Positions 25,275-32,601 of a stretch of 64,000 nt of DNA are shown in pieces (the first letter of the stretch is position 1; each line of letters starts with the position of its first letter). The notes beneath the pieces were generated by a model. That model searched no databases. It saw nothing but the letters and a program-made list of their open reading frames with translations, and was not told the origin of the DNA. The stretch covers positions 1-64,000 of the forward strand of contig CAYUNT010000001.1 of NCBI GenBank assembly GCA_964446285.1, given 5' to 3'. The stretch comes from CAYUNT01 sp964446285 (GTDB lineage: Bacteria; Sumerlaeota; Sumerlaeia; SLMS01; CAYUNT01). Position numbers and translations under genes: made by a program.

Positions 25275-26279
25275 TTACTTTTCCCAAGCGGAGGAATCGG
25301 AAGCCTCGCGGGGAGCGCGCGCAATCAGCTGTCCTGTCGCCGGATCAAACGGTCCCTCTACGATGTTTTCGGGAGTCTGGCGGCGGATTTGCACGAGCTG
25401 CGCGGCGATGCTGACGGCGATTTCGTTGACGGTTTGCGCGCCAATGGCGAGTCCAATCGGGGCGTGGACGTTTTCAATGTGGCTGTCCGAAACCCCGGCA
25501 GCCTCCAAATCTTCGTAAATCATGCGGATTTTGCGGCGGCTGCCGATCATGCCGATGTAGCGGGCTGGTTTTTCGATCACGGCGGCGAGGGCGGCTTTGT
25601 CGTGCTTGTGGCCGCGCGTCACAATAACCACATACGATTGCGGCCCGAGCGGCATGGCGCGCAAGGTGGATTCGATGTCCGACGCAACCAGGCGGATAGG
25701 CGGCGGAAAACGCCGGGGATTCGCAAACTCTTCGCGATCGTCGATCACGGTGATTCGAAAATCGAGATCGCGAGCGATTTGCGCCAAGGCCAGTCCGACG
25801 TTGCCGCCCCCGGCGATGATGAGCTCGGGCGCGATCAGAAGATTGAGACGATATTCAAGGCGCTGGCCGCTTTCGTTCGCCACCTCCAGGCGGATCGGGG
25901 CGGGGCTGAGGCTTTTAATGCTTTGGATGGCGTTCTCGAATGGGGCGGCACCCTTTTCATCCACCACGCAGCAAATGGCGATCTCCATCTTGCCGCCGCA
26001 GACAAGGCCGTCATCCCAGCCGAAGTCGTGATTAAGGATAAAGGAAAGCAGCCGGCTTTCTCCCCTCCGCAAGAGCTCGGCGGCACGGCGGCGCGCTTCG
26101 GCCTCGACGCATCCGCCCCCGAGCGTGCCTTCCGTTTCGAGCGACTCATGAACCAGCATGGCAGCGCCGGGCGATTGGGGCGTGGAGCCGCGCGTGGCCG
26201 CCACCAGGCAAAATGCCACACGCCGCCCTTTGTGAACCGCGGCGCAGAGCGATTCAAACAATGGCAAATAAGGATTCAT
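25275..26279 (-). CDS. XdhC/CoxI-family protein
   Basis: A 334-aa protein of the XdhC family, chaperones that help insert sulfurated molybdenum cofactor into xanthine dehydrogenase-type enzymes. The N-terminal domain shows GSTPQSPGAAMLV, GTLGGGCVEAEA and, after DDGLVCGGKMEI, the conserved stretch of XdhC/CoxI. The C-terminal Rossmann domain begins ELIIAGGGNVGLALAQIA and continues to IGMIGSRRKI and IHAPIGL-type motifs (here VHAPIGLAIGAQTVNEIA). It starts at ATG 26279 and stands alone, convergent with the kinase gene. No molybdenum hydroxylase is encoded in the window, so its partner must lie elsewhere. Family confident, partner unknown. Confidence 0.88.
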   Translation of the reverse strand: MNPYLPLFESLCAAVHKGRRVAFCLVAATRGSTPQSPGAAMLVHESLETEGTLGGGCVEAEARRRAAELLRRGESRLLSFILNHDFGWDDGLVCGGKMEIAICCVVDEKGAAPFENAIQSIKSLSPAPIRLEVANESGQRLEYRLNLLIAPELIIAGGGNVGLALAQIARDLDFRITVIDDREEFANPRRFPPPIRLVASDIESTLRAMPLGPQSYVVIVTRGHKHDKAALAAVIEKPARYIGMIGSRRKIRMIYEDLEAAGVSDSHIENVHAPIGLAIGAQTVNEIAVSIAAQLVQIRRQTPENIVEGPFDPATGQLIARAPREASDSSAWEK

Positions 26280-26582
26280 TCAGATCAGTCCCAACAGACG
26301 GCAGAAGAATGACATAAGAAAAGTTGCGTATTGGGGCAATTTCCCTTGCCCGCCGCGCAATAGGCGGAAAAAATGATATTGCAGCGTGCCCGCCCAACGC
26401 TGTGAGTTGTTGTGCAAAAGGATATGGAGTGTCAGCCGAAATTCGTTTCCAGAGGATAGAGATCACGCACTTTATACCTTTTTTGCGCGGGATGTTTGGG
26501 ATTTCTTTCAAGACGGCGGGAGAATTCTTGCGATAGGCAATTTTGTTCTTTCATGATATTTTTATACAAAGAGGTAAGGATT
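26280..26582. other. Divergent intergenic region, XdhC-family gene / tandem-repeat protein gene
   Basis: About 300 bases without a gene. Towards the right end, TTGTTC (near 26542) and TTTATACAA (near 26560) could be a weak promoter. AAAGAGGTAAGG just before ATG 26583 is a good ribosome-binding site for the secreted repeat protein. Nothing else recognisable. Confidence 0.45.
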
Positions 26583-27908
26583 ATGCTTTTGGCAAGGCGT
26601 TTCAGGTATCTGTTTGTTCTCGCGTCCCTTCTGTTGTTCGGAATGCATCCCGGAAAAGGTTATTCAGAACCTAGCGCAATCGGCTGGTGGAACTTGCAGT
26701 GGCCGCCCTCGATCGAAATGGAGCGCGGCACAACCACACCATTGGTATTTGGCCAAGTATGGATCGACGGCGTGACGCCGCTCGAAGGCCCCGCGCCGGG
26801 TCTGGAAGCCTGGATGGGTGTTGGCGACTTCGGCACCACGCCCACTCAGTGGCAGCGCTGGGTTCCGGCGGCCTTCANNNNNNNNNNNNNNNNNNNNNNN
26901 NNNNNNNNNNNNNNNNNNNNNNNNNNNNNNNNNNNNNNNNNNNNNNNNNNNNNNNNNNNNNNNNNNNNNNNNNNNNNCGGCTTCCAACTCGATCAGATGG
27001 GCATTCTGGTCGTGAACGAGCCAAAGCCGACGGCGACGCCGACGATCGAGCCGACCGCTTCCCCGACGCCTGAGCCGGGCCAGTTGGGCTGGTGGAACCT
27101 GCAGTGGCCGCCCGATATGAGCATCGAGGCGGGCCAGACCACGCCGCTGGTGTTTGGCCAGGTGTGGATCGACGGCGTGACGCCGCTCGAAGGCCCCGCG
27201 CCGGGTCTGGAAGCCTGGCTGGGCGTGGGCGACTTCGGCACCACGCCCACTCAGTGGCAGCGCTGGGTTCCGGCGGCCTTCAATGGCAATGTGGGCAACA
27301 ACGACGAGTTCCAGGCCAACATGGTCATGGAGCAGGCGGGCAAGTTCAGCTATGCCTACCGCTACCGCTACCAGCGCGGGGCGTTTGTGTATGGCGATTA
27401 TGACGGAAGCGAGAACGGCTTCCAACTCGATCAGATGGGCATTCTGGTCGTGAACGAGCCAAAGCCGACGCCTACGCCGACGATCGAGCCGACCGTTTCT
27501 CCGACGCCCGAGCCGACTGCCTCTGCCTCACCCACGCCGGAGGAATCTCCCACGGCGTCGCCAACCCCGACCCTGACGCCTCTTCCGACGGAAAGCCCCG
27601 TGCCTATTCCGGATTCGGATGGCGACGGATTCGCGGATTGGTTTGAAACGCAGCAAGGGAGCAATCCGCAAAATCCCGACGACAAACCCAAGTCGTTTGA
27701 CCTGAATAACGATGGCCAAATTCAAACCGTTGACGCCTTGCTCGCCTACCGGATCATCCGCGGCATTATCACGATGCCGGGCGTGGACCTGTCGGCTCTG
27801 GATGTGAATCTGGATGGCGTTGTGAACGAAGAAGACGCCACGATCTTCTATCGCTGGGCGATTGGCGATCCGCTGTATCCTGTGATTCCGATTGTTCCGG
27901 AGAAATAA
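26583..27908 (+). CDS. Secreted tandem-repeat protein with TSP3-like and dockerin-like C terminus; contains a 100-N gap
   Basis: A signal peptide (FRYLFVLASLLLFG) leads to at least two near-identical modules of about 146 residues. Each starts GWWNLQWPP, runs through FGQVWIDGVTPLEGPAPGLEAW and WQRWVPAAF, and ends GFQLDQMGILVVNEPKP. Thr/Pro/Ser linkers separate them. The second module is complete; the first is interrupted by 100 N. After a longer Pro/Thr/Ser linker come DSDGDGFADWFE (TSP3-like calcium-binding repeat) and a dockerin type I-like pair of calcium loops, DLNNDGQIQTVDALLAY and DVNLDGVVNEEDATIFY. The module is unfamiliar; it could be a carbohydrate- or surface-binding beta domain. No cohesin is visible in the window. 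The protein is exported and probably multivalent. DNA identity between modules implies recent duplication. Confidence 0.75.
   Translation: MLLARRFRYLFVLASLLLFGMHPGKGYSEPSAIGWWNLQWPPSIEMERGTTTPLVFGQVWIDGVTPLEGPAPGLEAWMGVGDFGTTPTQWQRWVPAAFXXXXXXXXXXXXXXXXXXXXXXXXXXXXXXXXXXGFQLDQMGILVVNEPKPTATPTIEPTASPTPEPGQLGWWNLQWPPDMSIEAGQTTPLVFGQVWIDGVTPLEGPAPGLEAWLGVGDFGTTPTQWQRWVPAAFNGNVGNNDEFQANMVMEQAGKFSYAYRYRYQRGAFVYGDYDGSENGFQLDQMGILVVNEPKPTPTPTIEPTVSPTPEPTASASPTPEESPTASPTPTLTPLPTESPVPIPDSDGDGFADWFETQQGSNPQNPDDKPKSFDLNNDGQIQTVDALLAYRIIRGIITMPGVDLSALDVNLDGVVNEEDATIFYRWAIGDPLYPVIPIVPEK
26878..26977. other. Assembly gap (100 N) inside a tandem repeat
   Basis: One hundred N replace part of the first module. 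Matching flanks in the second module are 133 bases apart (27283-27415), so the true gap is probably 133 bases or 133 plus whole repeat units of 438 bases. The frame is kept either way (33 and 438 are multiples of 3). Confidence 0.9.
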
Positions 27909-27977
27909 TTGCGCGAAACCGCGCACGGCCGCCGCAAACAGGTGGCCAGGCGCCACAATCAGCAATCCAATAAAACT

Positions 27978-28015
27978 CCGCGCCGCATGGGTTTTCGCTC
28001 ATGCGGCGCGGTTTG
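27978..28015 (+). terminator. Strong hairpin, terminator of the tandem-repeat protein gene
   Basis: CCGCGCCGCATG (27978-27989) pairs perfectly with CATGCGGCGCGG (28000-28011) around a 10-base loop, followed by TTTGCTT. It lies 70 bases after the stop codon. It could also act for the converging thiC transcript. Confidence 0.75.
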
Positions 28016-28059
28016 CTTAATCTTTGCGCGCGCCAAATAGGAGATATGCTGAACGCATG

Positions 28060-28104
28060 GGACCTATGGGACCAATAGGACCTATGGGACCAATAGGACC
28101 TATG
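28060..28104. repeat. GGACCWATR 9-bp tandem repeat, site 3
   Basis: Five perfect alternating units (GGACCTATG and GGACCAATA) in direct succession, just downstream of thiC. This is the most regular of three copies in the window. Read as protein it gives a Gly-Pro-Met/Ile pattern, but there is no evidence that it is translated. Confidence 0.9.
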
Positions 28105-28152
28105 CGACAATCGTCATCAGGTACCTATTTACAGCGCGGTCAGCGCAAAAGG

Positions 28153-29454
28153 CTATTGGACGCTCACGTCTTCGCCTTCGAGAAGTTTCTTCATGCTCCG
28201 CATGGCGCAGATGCGTCCGCACATTGTGCAGGAATCCTCAAATTCCGGACGCGATTCCTCGCGGTAGCGGCGCGGTTTTTCCGGGTCCATTGCCAGCGTG
28301 AACATCGCATCCCAATTCAAGTCCGCGCGGGCTTTGCTCATCTTGTCGTCCCAATCGCGCGCCCCACGAACGCCCTTGGCGATATCGGCGGCGTGGGCGG
28401 CGATTTTCGTGGCGACAATGCCGTCCTTCATATCATCGAGCGAAGGCAGGCGCAAATGCTCGGCCGGCGTGACATAACAAAGAAAATCCGCGCCATTTGC
28501 CGCCGCAATCGCGCCGCCGATGGCGCTTGTGATGTGGTCGTAGCCCGGCGCGACATCCGTGACAATCGGTCCGAGCACATAAAACGGAGCGCCGTAACAG
28601 AGGCGTTTTTCCAGCAGCATATTCGCGGCGATTTCGTTGATGGCCATGTGGCCGGGGCCTTCGATCATGACTTGGACGTTCCTTGCCCAGGCCCTTTTGG
28701 TGAGCTCGCCAATGACGATCATTTCCTCCACCTGCGAGGGGTCTGTCGAATCGTGCAGGCTGCCCGGACGGCAGGCGTCGCCGAGGCTGATTGTCACGTC
28801 ATATTCCGCGCATATATCGAGAATCTCGTCAAAACGGGCGAAAAACGGATTCTCGCGCCCGGTCAGTTCCATCCACAGATACAAAAGCGATCCGCCGCGT
28901 GAAACGATATGCGTCAGGCGTTTGTTCGCCTTGAAACGTCGGGCGGTCTCGCGATTGATTCCCGCATGAAGCGTCATGAAATCCACGCCGTCTTTCGCGT
29001 GGACACGAACCACGTCGATAAACTCCTGATCCGTTATGTCCTTGAGTTCCTTTTCATAAAACCCCACAGCGTCATACACGGGAACGGTGCCGATCATCGC
29101 CGGAGACAGCGTTACGAGTTTCCGGCGGAATTCCTGCGTTTTTCCGCAGGAACTCAGGTCCATAATCGCATCCGTGCCAAGTTCGAGCGCCTTGCTGGCC
29201 TTGGAAATTTCCAGGTCTGTGTCGTGGCAGTCTTTCGAAATGCCCAAGTTGACATTGATCTTGGTTTTCATGCCTTCGCCGATTCCCGCCGCGCTCAAAC
29301 CCGAGTGATTTTTGTTAGCGGGAACAACGATTTTGCCCGATGCGATCCGTTCCATCAACCAGGCGCAATCCACGCCTTCCTTTTGCGCCACTTCTTGCAT
29401 TTGCTTTGTCCGGACGCCTTTGCGGGCGGCATCCATTTGCGTTGTCCAATTCAT
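28153..29454 (-). CDS. thiC: Phosphomethylpyrimidine synthase (ThiC)
   Basis: ThiC (433 aa) is the radical SAM enzyme that rearranges aminoimidazole ribotide to the hydroxymethylpyrimidine phosphate of thiamine. Landmarks include NLGISKD, AIMDLSSCGK, TLHAGI, RGGSLLYLWM, SLGDACRPGS, IEGPGHM and GYDHITSAIGGA. The cluster-binding end is CTMCGRIC. The length and C terminus fit the short ThiC group of anaerobes and archaea rather than the 630-aa E. coli form. ATG 29454 has CGGAGC upstream; the open frame starts 19 codons earlier. It lies 19 bases after the GNAT gene and is probably co-transcribed with it and the nitrilase homologue. I saw no TPP riboswitch in front of it or at the head of the cluster. 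A ThiC paralogue such as BzaF is possible but less likely. Confidence 0.92.
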   Translation of the reverse strand: MNWTTQMDAARKGVRTKQMQEVAQKEGVDCAWLMERIASGKIVVPANKNHSGLSAAGIGEGMKTKINVNLGISKDCHDTDLEISKASKALELGTDAIMDLSSCGKTQEFRRKLVTLSPAMIGTVPVYDAVGFYEKELKDITDQEFIDVVRVHAKDGVDFMTLHAGINRETARRFKANKRLTHIVSRGGSLLYLWMELTGRENPFFARFDEILDICAEYDVTISLGDACRPGSLHDSTDPSQVEEMIVIGELTKRAWARNVQVMIEGPGHMAINEIAANMLLEKRLCYGAPFYVLGPIVTDVAPGYDHITSAIGGAIAAANGADFLCYVTPAEHLRLPSLDDMKDGIVATKIAAHAADIAKGVRGARDWDDKMSKARADLNWDAMFTLAMDPEKPRRYREESRPEFEDSCTMCGRICAMRSMKKLLEGEDVSVQ

Positions 29455-29473
29455 TTCATTGCTCCGTATTGTA

Positions 29474-30127
29474 TTATTCAAAGGATATGTCCGTGTCTGC
29501 TTCGAGAACAATCAACGCTCCGTAATTGTCGCAGACAGGATCGTGGAGATAACCAGATACCAAGGCGCGAGGCCGAAAACCAAGGCGCATTTGGGGCGAC
29601 AACGTGGGGTCGATGATTTCGCCCTCCACAAGTTTTTGATAATAGGCATCGGCGCTCATTTCGCTTTTTAAGGCACCGTAGCCGCTCATCATTCCGACAG
29701 TGACCTGGCCCTTGAGACCAAGGCGCCGAACGACCTGCTGGCGCGCCGCATAAAGCGCCCGCGCGATTCCGCGGCGGCGGTATTGAGGATGAACGCCAAT
29801 ATCCGCGCCATAAAGCCACGGCCCTTGCGGATTGTGCGAGGTGAGCCAGCCGCCCTGGGAAATATCGGCGAAGGAATGCTGCGCGTGCGCGAAATCGAAG
29901 TCGAGGCGGATGGCGCTGGTCATACCGATCACCTGGCCGCCATCGAGGGCCACAAACTGCCCGTCGGGAAACAATTCGATATGCTTGAGATAATGCCTGG
30001 CTTTGAAACGCTGCGCGTCTTCCAATGTCGGAAACACTATATTCTGGAGGTCTTCGAGCGCCTCCGCGTGTTCGGGGCGTGTGGAGGCAATCGTGATGCC
30101 ACTGCGAAGCGCATGTTGATAATGCAT
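29474..30127 (-). CDS. GNAT-family N-acetyltransferase
   Basis: A 217-aa protein with the GNAT acetyl-CoA fold. FVALDGGQVIGMTSAIRL gives strands 2-3, and GADIGVHPQYRRRGIARALYAARQQ carries the pyrophosphate-binding R/Q-x-x-G-x-G/A loop (RRRGIA). It is long for a GNAT, with an extra C-terminal region (IDPTLSPQMRLGFRPRAL). ATG 30127 is chosen because the 35 upstream codons overlap the 3' end of the preceding gene's neighbourhood and lack family similarity. It lies 41 bases after the nitrilase-family gene. GNAT domains fused or adjacent to nitrilase domains of this clade are common in bacteria; here they are separate genes. Substrate unknown. Confidence 0.85.
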   Translation of the reverse strand: MHYQHALRSGITIASTRPEHAEALEDLQNIVFPTLEDAQRFKARHYLKHIELFPDGQFVALDGGQVIGMTSAIRLDFDFAHAQHSFADISQGGWLTSHNPQGPWLYGADIGVHPQYRRRGIARALYAARQQVVRRLGLKGQVTVGMMSGYGALKSEMSADAYYQKLVEGEIIDPTLSPQMRLGFRPRALVSGYLHDPVCDNYGALIVLEADTDISFE

Positions 30128-30168
30128 GAAAAACAACGATTCCAAGGCGGCGGATTGGGAGCGCAAGA

Positions 30169-31176
30169 TCAACTGCCCATGCGGCACAAAGGCTCGAAGC
30201 AGTCGATCCTGCGGTCGCGATAAAAGTGCCATTCCCGCTGGACGCGCGCCACATAATCGAGGTCGATTCGCGCCGCAAGAACTTCGGCGGATTCACCCGC
30301 GGACGCAGCAAGAATTTCTCCCTGAGGCCCGGCGATAAGGCTGCGACCCCAGAAATGAATGGAAGAGGAAGCAGGGGGCGCCGCCTCCGCTGCTGCGGAT
30401 TGCGCTGCCTGAGTCGAAAGACCAGCGGCGTGCTCTGTGGTGGCGCGTTTTGTATCGGCGCATTCGATGCCTGCGCGATTGGGGGCGATCACAGGCAGGC
30501 AATTGGCGATTGCATGTCCGCGCAGCGTCAAAGTCCAAGCGTCGAGGCGCTTTTGGCGCTCCTCCGCTCCTTCGGCGCTTTCGACGCTTTCGACGCTTTC
30601 GACGCTTTCGCCTGCCCAACCCATCGCGGAAGGAACAATCAGCATCTCGGCGCCCGCGAGCGCCTGCAGCCGCGCGGCCTCGGGAAACCAGACATCCCAA
30701 TCCAACAGGACTCCGATCCGCGCCGAGCGGGTTTGGATTGGACGGATTCCGTCTGCACCGGGAGCGAAGTAGTTTTTTGCGCGCCGCCCGGGCATTTGAG
30801 GAATATGCGCCTGTCTGTATATGCCCGCCAGCGATCCATCCGATTCGATGAGCACGGCGGTGCAAAAACCCAATCCCGGACTCTGAATTTCAAAAAGCGA
30901 CACTAGCAGCACCGCGTGAACTTCGCGGGCCAGCGCCGCAAACCGCCCGATAGACGGACCCGGAACCGGTTCGGCCAGATCGAAATGTTTGTAATCAGCC
31001 GTGAGGGGGAAAAACGGCAAAAGCGGCATCAGGGGCAAAGCGATGAATTCCGCCCCTTGATCGCGTGCGGCGCGAATCCCTTCCTCGCAATTGCGAAAAT
31101 TCGCTTCCCTGTCTTCCGAACAGGTTTGCTGAACCAGGCCGATGTGGATACCGCGCAAGGTTTGGATCCTTGACAA
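30169..31176 (-). CDS. Nitrilase-superfamily protein lacking the Glu-Lys-Cys triad (probable pseudoenzyme)
   Basis: A 335-aa full-length carbon-nitrogen hydrolase homologue, closest in pattern to N-carbamoylputrescine amidohydrolase (AguB). The family framework is clear: LVQQTCSEDREANFRNCEE, YFAPGADGIRP, WFPEAARLQALAGAE, GHAIANCLPVIAPNR, FWGRSLIA and FYRDRRIDCFEP. All three catalytic positions are changed compared with AguB from memory: QELFE is PLMPL, YRKSHIPD is YRQAHIPQ, and GICWDQWFPE is LLDWDVWFPE. So Glu, Lys and Cys are replaced by Leu, Gln and Asp. An insertion around residues 195-207 is encoded by a 9-base minisatellite (ESVESVESAEGAEE), and an Ala-rich insert follows at 250-270. The start is a TTG without a clear ribosome-binding site, so the N terminus is uncertain. 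It heads a likely operon with a GNAT gene and thiC. Confidence 0.8.
   Translation of the reverse strand: MSRIQTLRGIHIGLVQQTCSEDREANFRNCEEGIRAARDQGAEFIALPLMPLLPFFPLTADYKHFDLAEPVPGPSIGRFAALAREVHAVLLVSLFEIQSPGLGFCTAVLIESDGSLAGIYRQAHIPQMPGRRAKNYFAPGADGIRPIQTRSARIGVLLDWDVWFPEAARLQALAGAEMLIVPSAMGWAGESVESVESVESAEGAEERQKRLDAWTLTLRGHAIANCLPVIAPNRAGIECADTKRATTEHAAGLSTQAAQSAAAEAAPPASSSIHFWGRSLIAGPQGEILAASAGESAEVLAARIDLDYVARVQREWHFYRDRRIDCFEPLCRMGS
30577..30610. repeat. 9-bp minisatellite inside the nitrilase-like gene
   Basis: About 3.8 direct copies of GCTTTCGAC, encoding ESV repeats on the minus strand. The period is a multiple of three, so copy-number change would keep the frame. Confidence 0.85.
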
Positions 31177-31851
31177 GCAAAGTGACGCGGGCGTGCTTTG
31201 CGCATCGCGTCCCCGGAGCGCGCAAATCCCGATTGGGGAATCGAATAGCGAGATTCTTTCGCGCGCCGCAAGGGCATCTTGCCTAGTAAAACGTCCTGAT
31301 CGCGCACGTCAAATGTTTATTCGGCCATTGAATTCGGAAGAACGCTCAAATTCCGGCGGGTTTGAGAAATGCCGAGGAAATCCGCCATCGCATAAGCCAC
31401 CCTATGGGGGCTGCCGGGGCATGATCTGTCGCGGACCGGACGCCAAATCCCGCGGAATCATGGGCCGCGCTAATCGCGTCCGAAACGAAGCAGGCGGGGC
31501 TGGAGAGGGAAGAAAGGATGGCGGTGGAAAAACTGACGGGGCGGCCAGTGAAAACGCTGCGCGAGATTGTGCGCGCGATCGCCTCGCTTGGGAGGAGCGA
31601 ATGCAAGGGCGACGGCAAACCCGGCTGCCAGACGTTATTTTTTGGGGGGCACGCAATAAATCCGCTTCCGGGCTGAAGGATACCGCATGGCAAAAGGGGA
31701 TAAATGCCATGAATGACAAGGGGTTTGGCGACAGGCCATCGAACGATGACAAGCCCTGGCGCAACACGATTATTGAATATCTTGTTTGAATGAGGAGCGA
31801 TGGAATTCTGCGCCCGAATGCGGCGCCCAATCGCCTCGGAATATCAGCGGT
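31177..31851. other. Gene-poor region between the nitrilase-like and nitroreductase genes
   Basis: About 675 bases. Overlapping open frames on both strands (up to 215 codons) have Arg/Ala-rich, unfamiliar sequence and look accidental. One short frame at 31518-31676 has a good ribosome-binding site and is listed separately. No known RNA signature (RNase P, tmRNA, SRP, riboswitch) was recognised. Confidence 0.45.
31518..31676 (+). CDS. Possible small protein (52 aa)
   Basis: A short frame starting MAVEKLTGRPVKTLREIVRA and ending GGHAINPLPG. The purine-rich AGAGGGAAGAAAGG directly before the ATG would be a good ribosome-binding site. The first 25 residues form a plausible amphipathic helix and the rest has two cysteines (ECKGDGKPGC). 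No family recognised. The surrounding 675 bases have no other gene. The frame may still be accidental, because longer frames overlap it on both strands. Confidence 0.3.
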   Translation: MAVEKLTGRPVKTLREIVRAIASLGRSECKGDGKPGCQTLFFGGHAINPLPG

Positions 31852-32601
31852 TTATTTAATTTCCGGCGGCAAAAATCCGGCCTTCTGAAGCGCCGAGAGA
31901 AACGGCTCTGAATCTGGCCGTTTCGACCATTTTGTATAGAACCAATCCAGATAATGGGCCATGCCATCCTTGGCCCAATCTTGCATGAGGCCCAGGTGGC
32001 GATCGGGATCGTCGTATTCGGCAACGAGGGCATCGCGCTCCTCGCGCGTCAACCTGTGATAGGATTCCTTATGGATTACCCCCGCGCCAGACAGCCGCCC
32101 CTTCTGAAACGCCGGCTCAGTCTCCGCATATCCAAGGACCAAAGCGACAAGAGGAAAGCAATACGGTTCAGGCAGTCCAAGGATTCTATAAACGCGCGTG
32201 AGATCGCCGCGATGAATCCCGTTGGTGAATAGCGAGTCAATGCCAAGGCTTTTGGCCGCAATGCAGGCGGTTTGGGCAGCCAGAATGGTGTCCGTGCTCC
32301 CGGTCACAAATCCGATGATGCCGCCTACATCAAATGAATGTCCGAGATACGCGGCCAGGTCCATGATTCGCGTAAAATCCACGCAAAACACCAGAAGGCG
32401 ATCGCCCGCATAGCCGCACAGGAGTTTCATCTTCTCGCGATCTGATGTCTCGATAATCGAGTAGCTCTGCCGTCCCGAGGCATTGGCCGCCCGCACAGCG
32501 CAATCAAGAATCAGGCGCATGTCTTCGTCAGAAATTCTGCGCTCGGAAAAGGCGCCGTGAACAGTCCGCAACCTCTGAATGGTATGGATGGTGTCGTTCA
32601 T
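31852..32601 (-). CDS. Nitroreductase-family flavoprotein
   Basis: A 249-aa FMN-dependent nitroreductase homologue. RRISDEDMRLILDCAVRAANASGRQSY corresponds to the FMN phosphate-binding start of the fold (usually R.S.R.f....i). AAQTACIAAKSLGIDSLFTNG is the conserved dimer-interface helix and strand, and PLVALVLGYAETEPAFQKGRL the closing part before the extended C terminus. GGAG precedes the ATG. The C-terminal extension (about 50 residues, LDWFYTKWSKRPDS) is longer than in small family members. Substrate cannot be predicted; relatives reduce quinones, nitro compounds or flavins. It stands alone beside decayed regulatory genes, so it may be the survivor of a larger cluster. Confidence 0.85.
   Translation of the reverse strand: MNDTIHTIQRLRTVHGAFSERRISDEDMRLILDCAVRAANASGRQSYSIIETSDREKMKLLCGYAGDRLLVFCVDFTRIMDLAAYLGHSFDVGGIIGFVTGSTDTILAAQTACIAAKSLGIDSLFTNGIHRGDLTRVYRILGLPEPYCFPLVALVLGYAETEPAFQKGRLSGAGVIHKESYHRLTREERDALVAEYDDPDRHLGLMQDWAKDGMAHYLDWFYTKWSKRPDSEPFLSALQKAGFLPPEIK

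Noticed and set aside
26878..26977. N run as a biological feature
   Set aside because: Exactly 100 N is a scaffolding convention; it is an assembly gap in a repeat.
28024..28902. 292-codon frame starting with a Gly-Pro-Met/Ile run, suggestive of a collagen-like protein
   Set aside because: The run is only the translated GGACCWATR repeat, and the remainder is antisense to thiC.
29455..29473. TPP riboswitch expected before thiC
   Set aside because: Only 19 bases separate thiC from the GNAT gene, and the region before the nitrilase-like gene shows no conserved THI-box pattern.
31142..31789. 215-codon frame in the gene-poor gap
   Set aside because: Overlaps the nitrilase-like 5' end, is Arg/Gly/Ala-rich and has no ribosome-binding site or motif.
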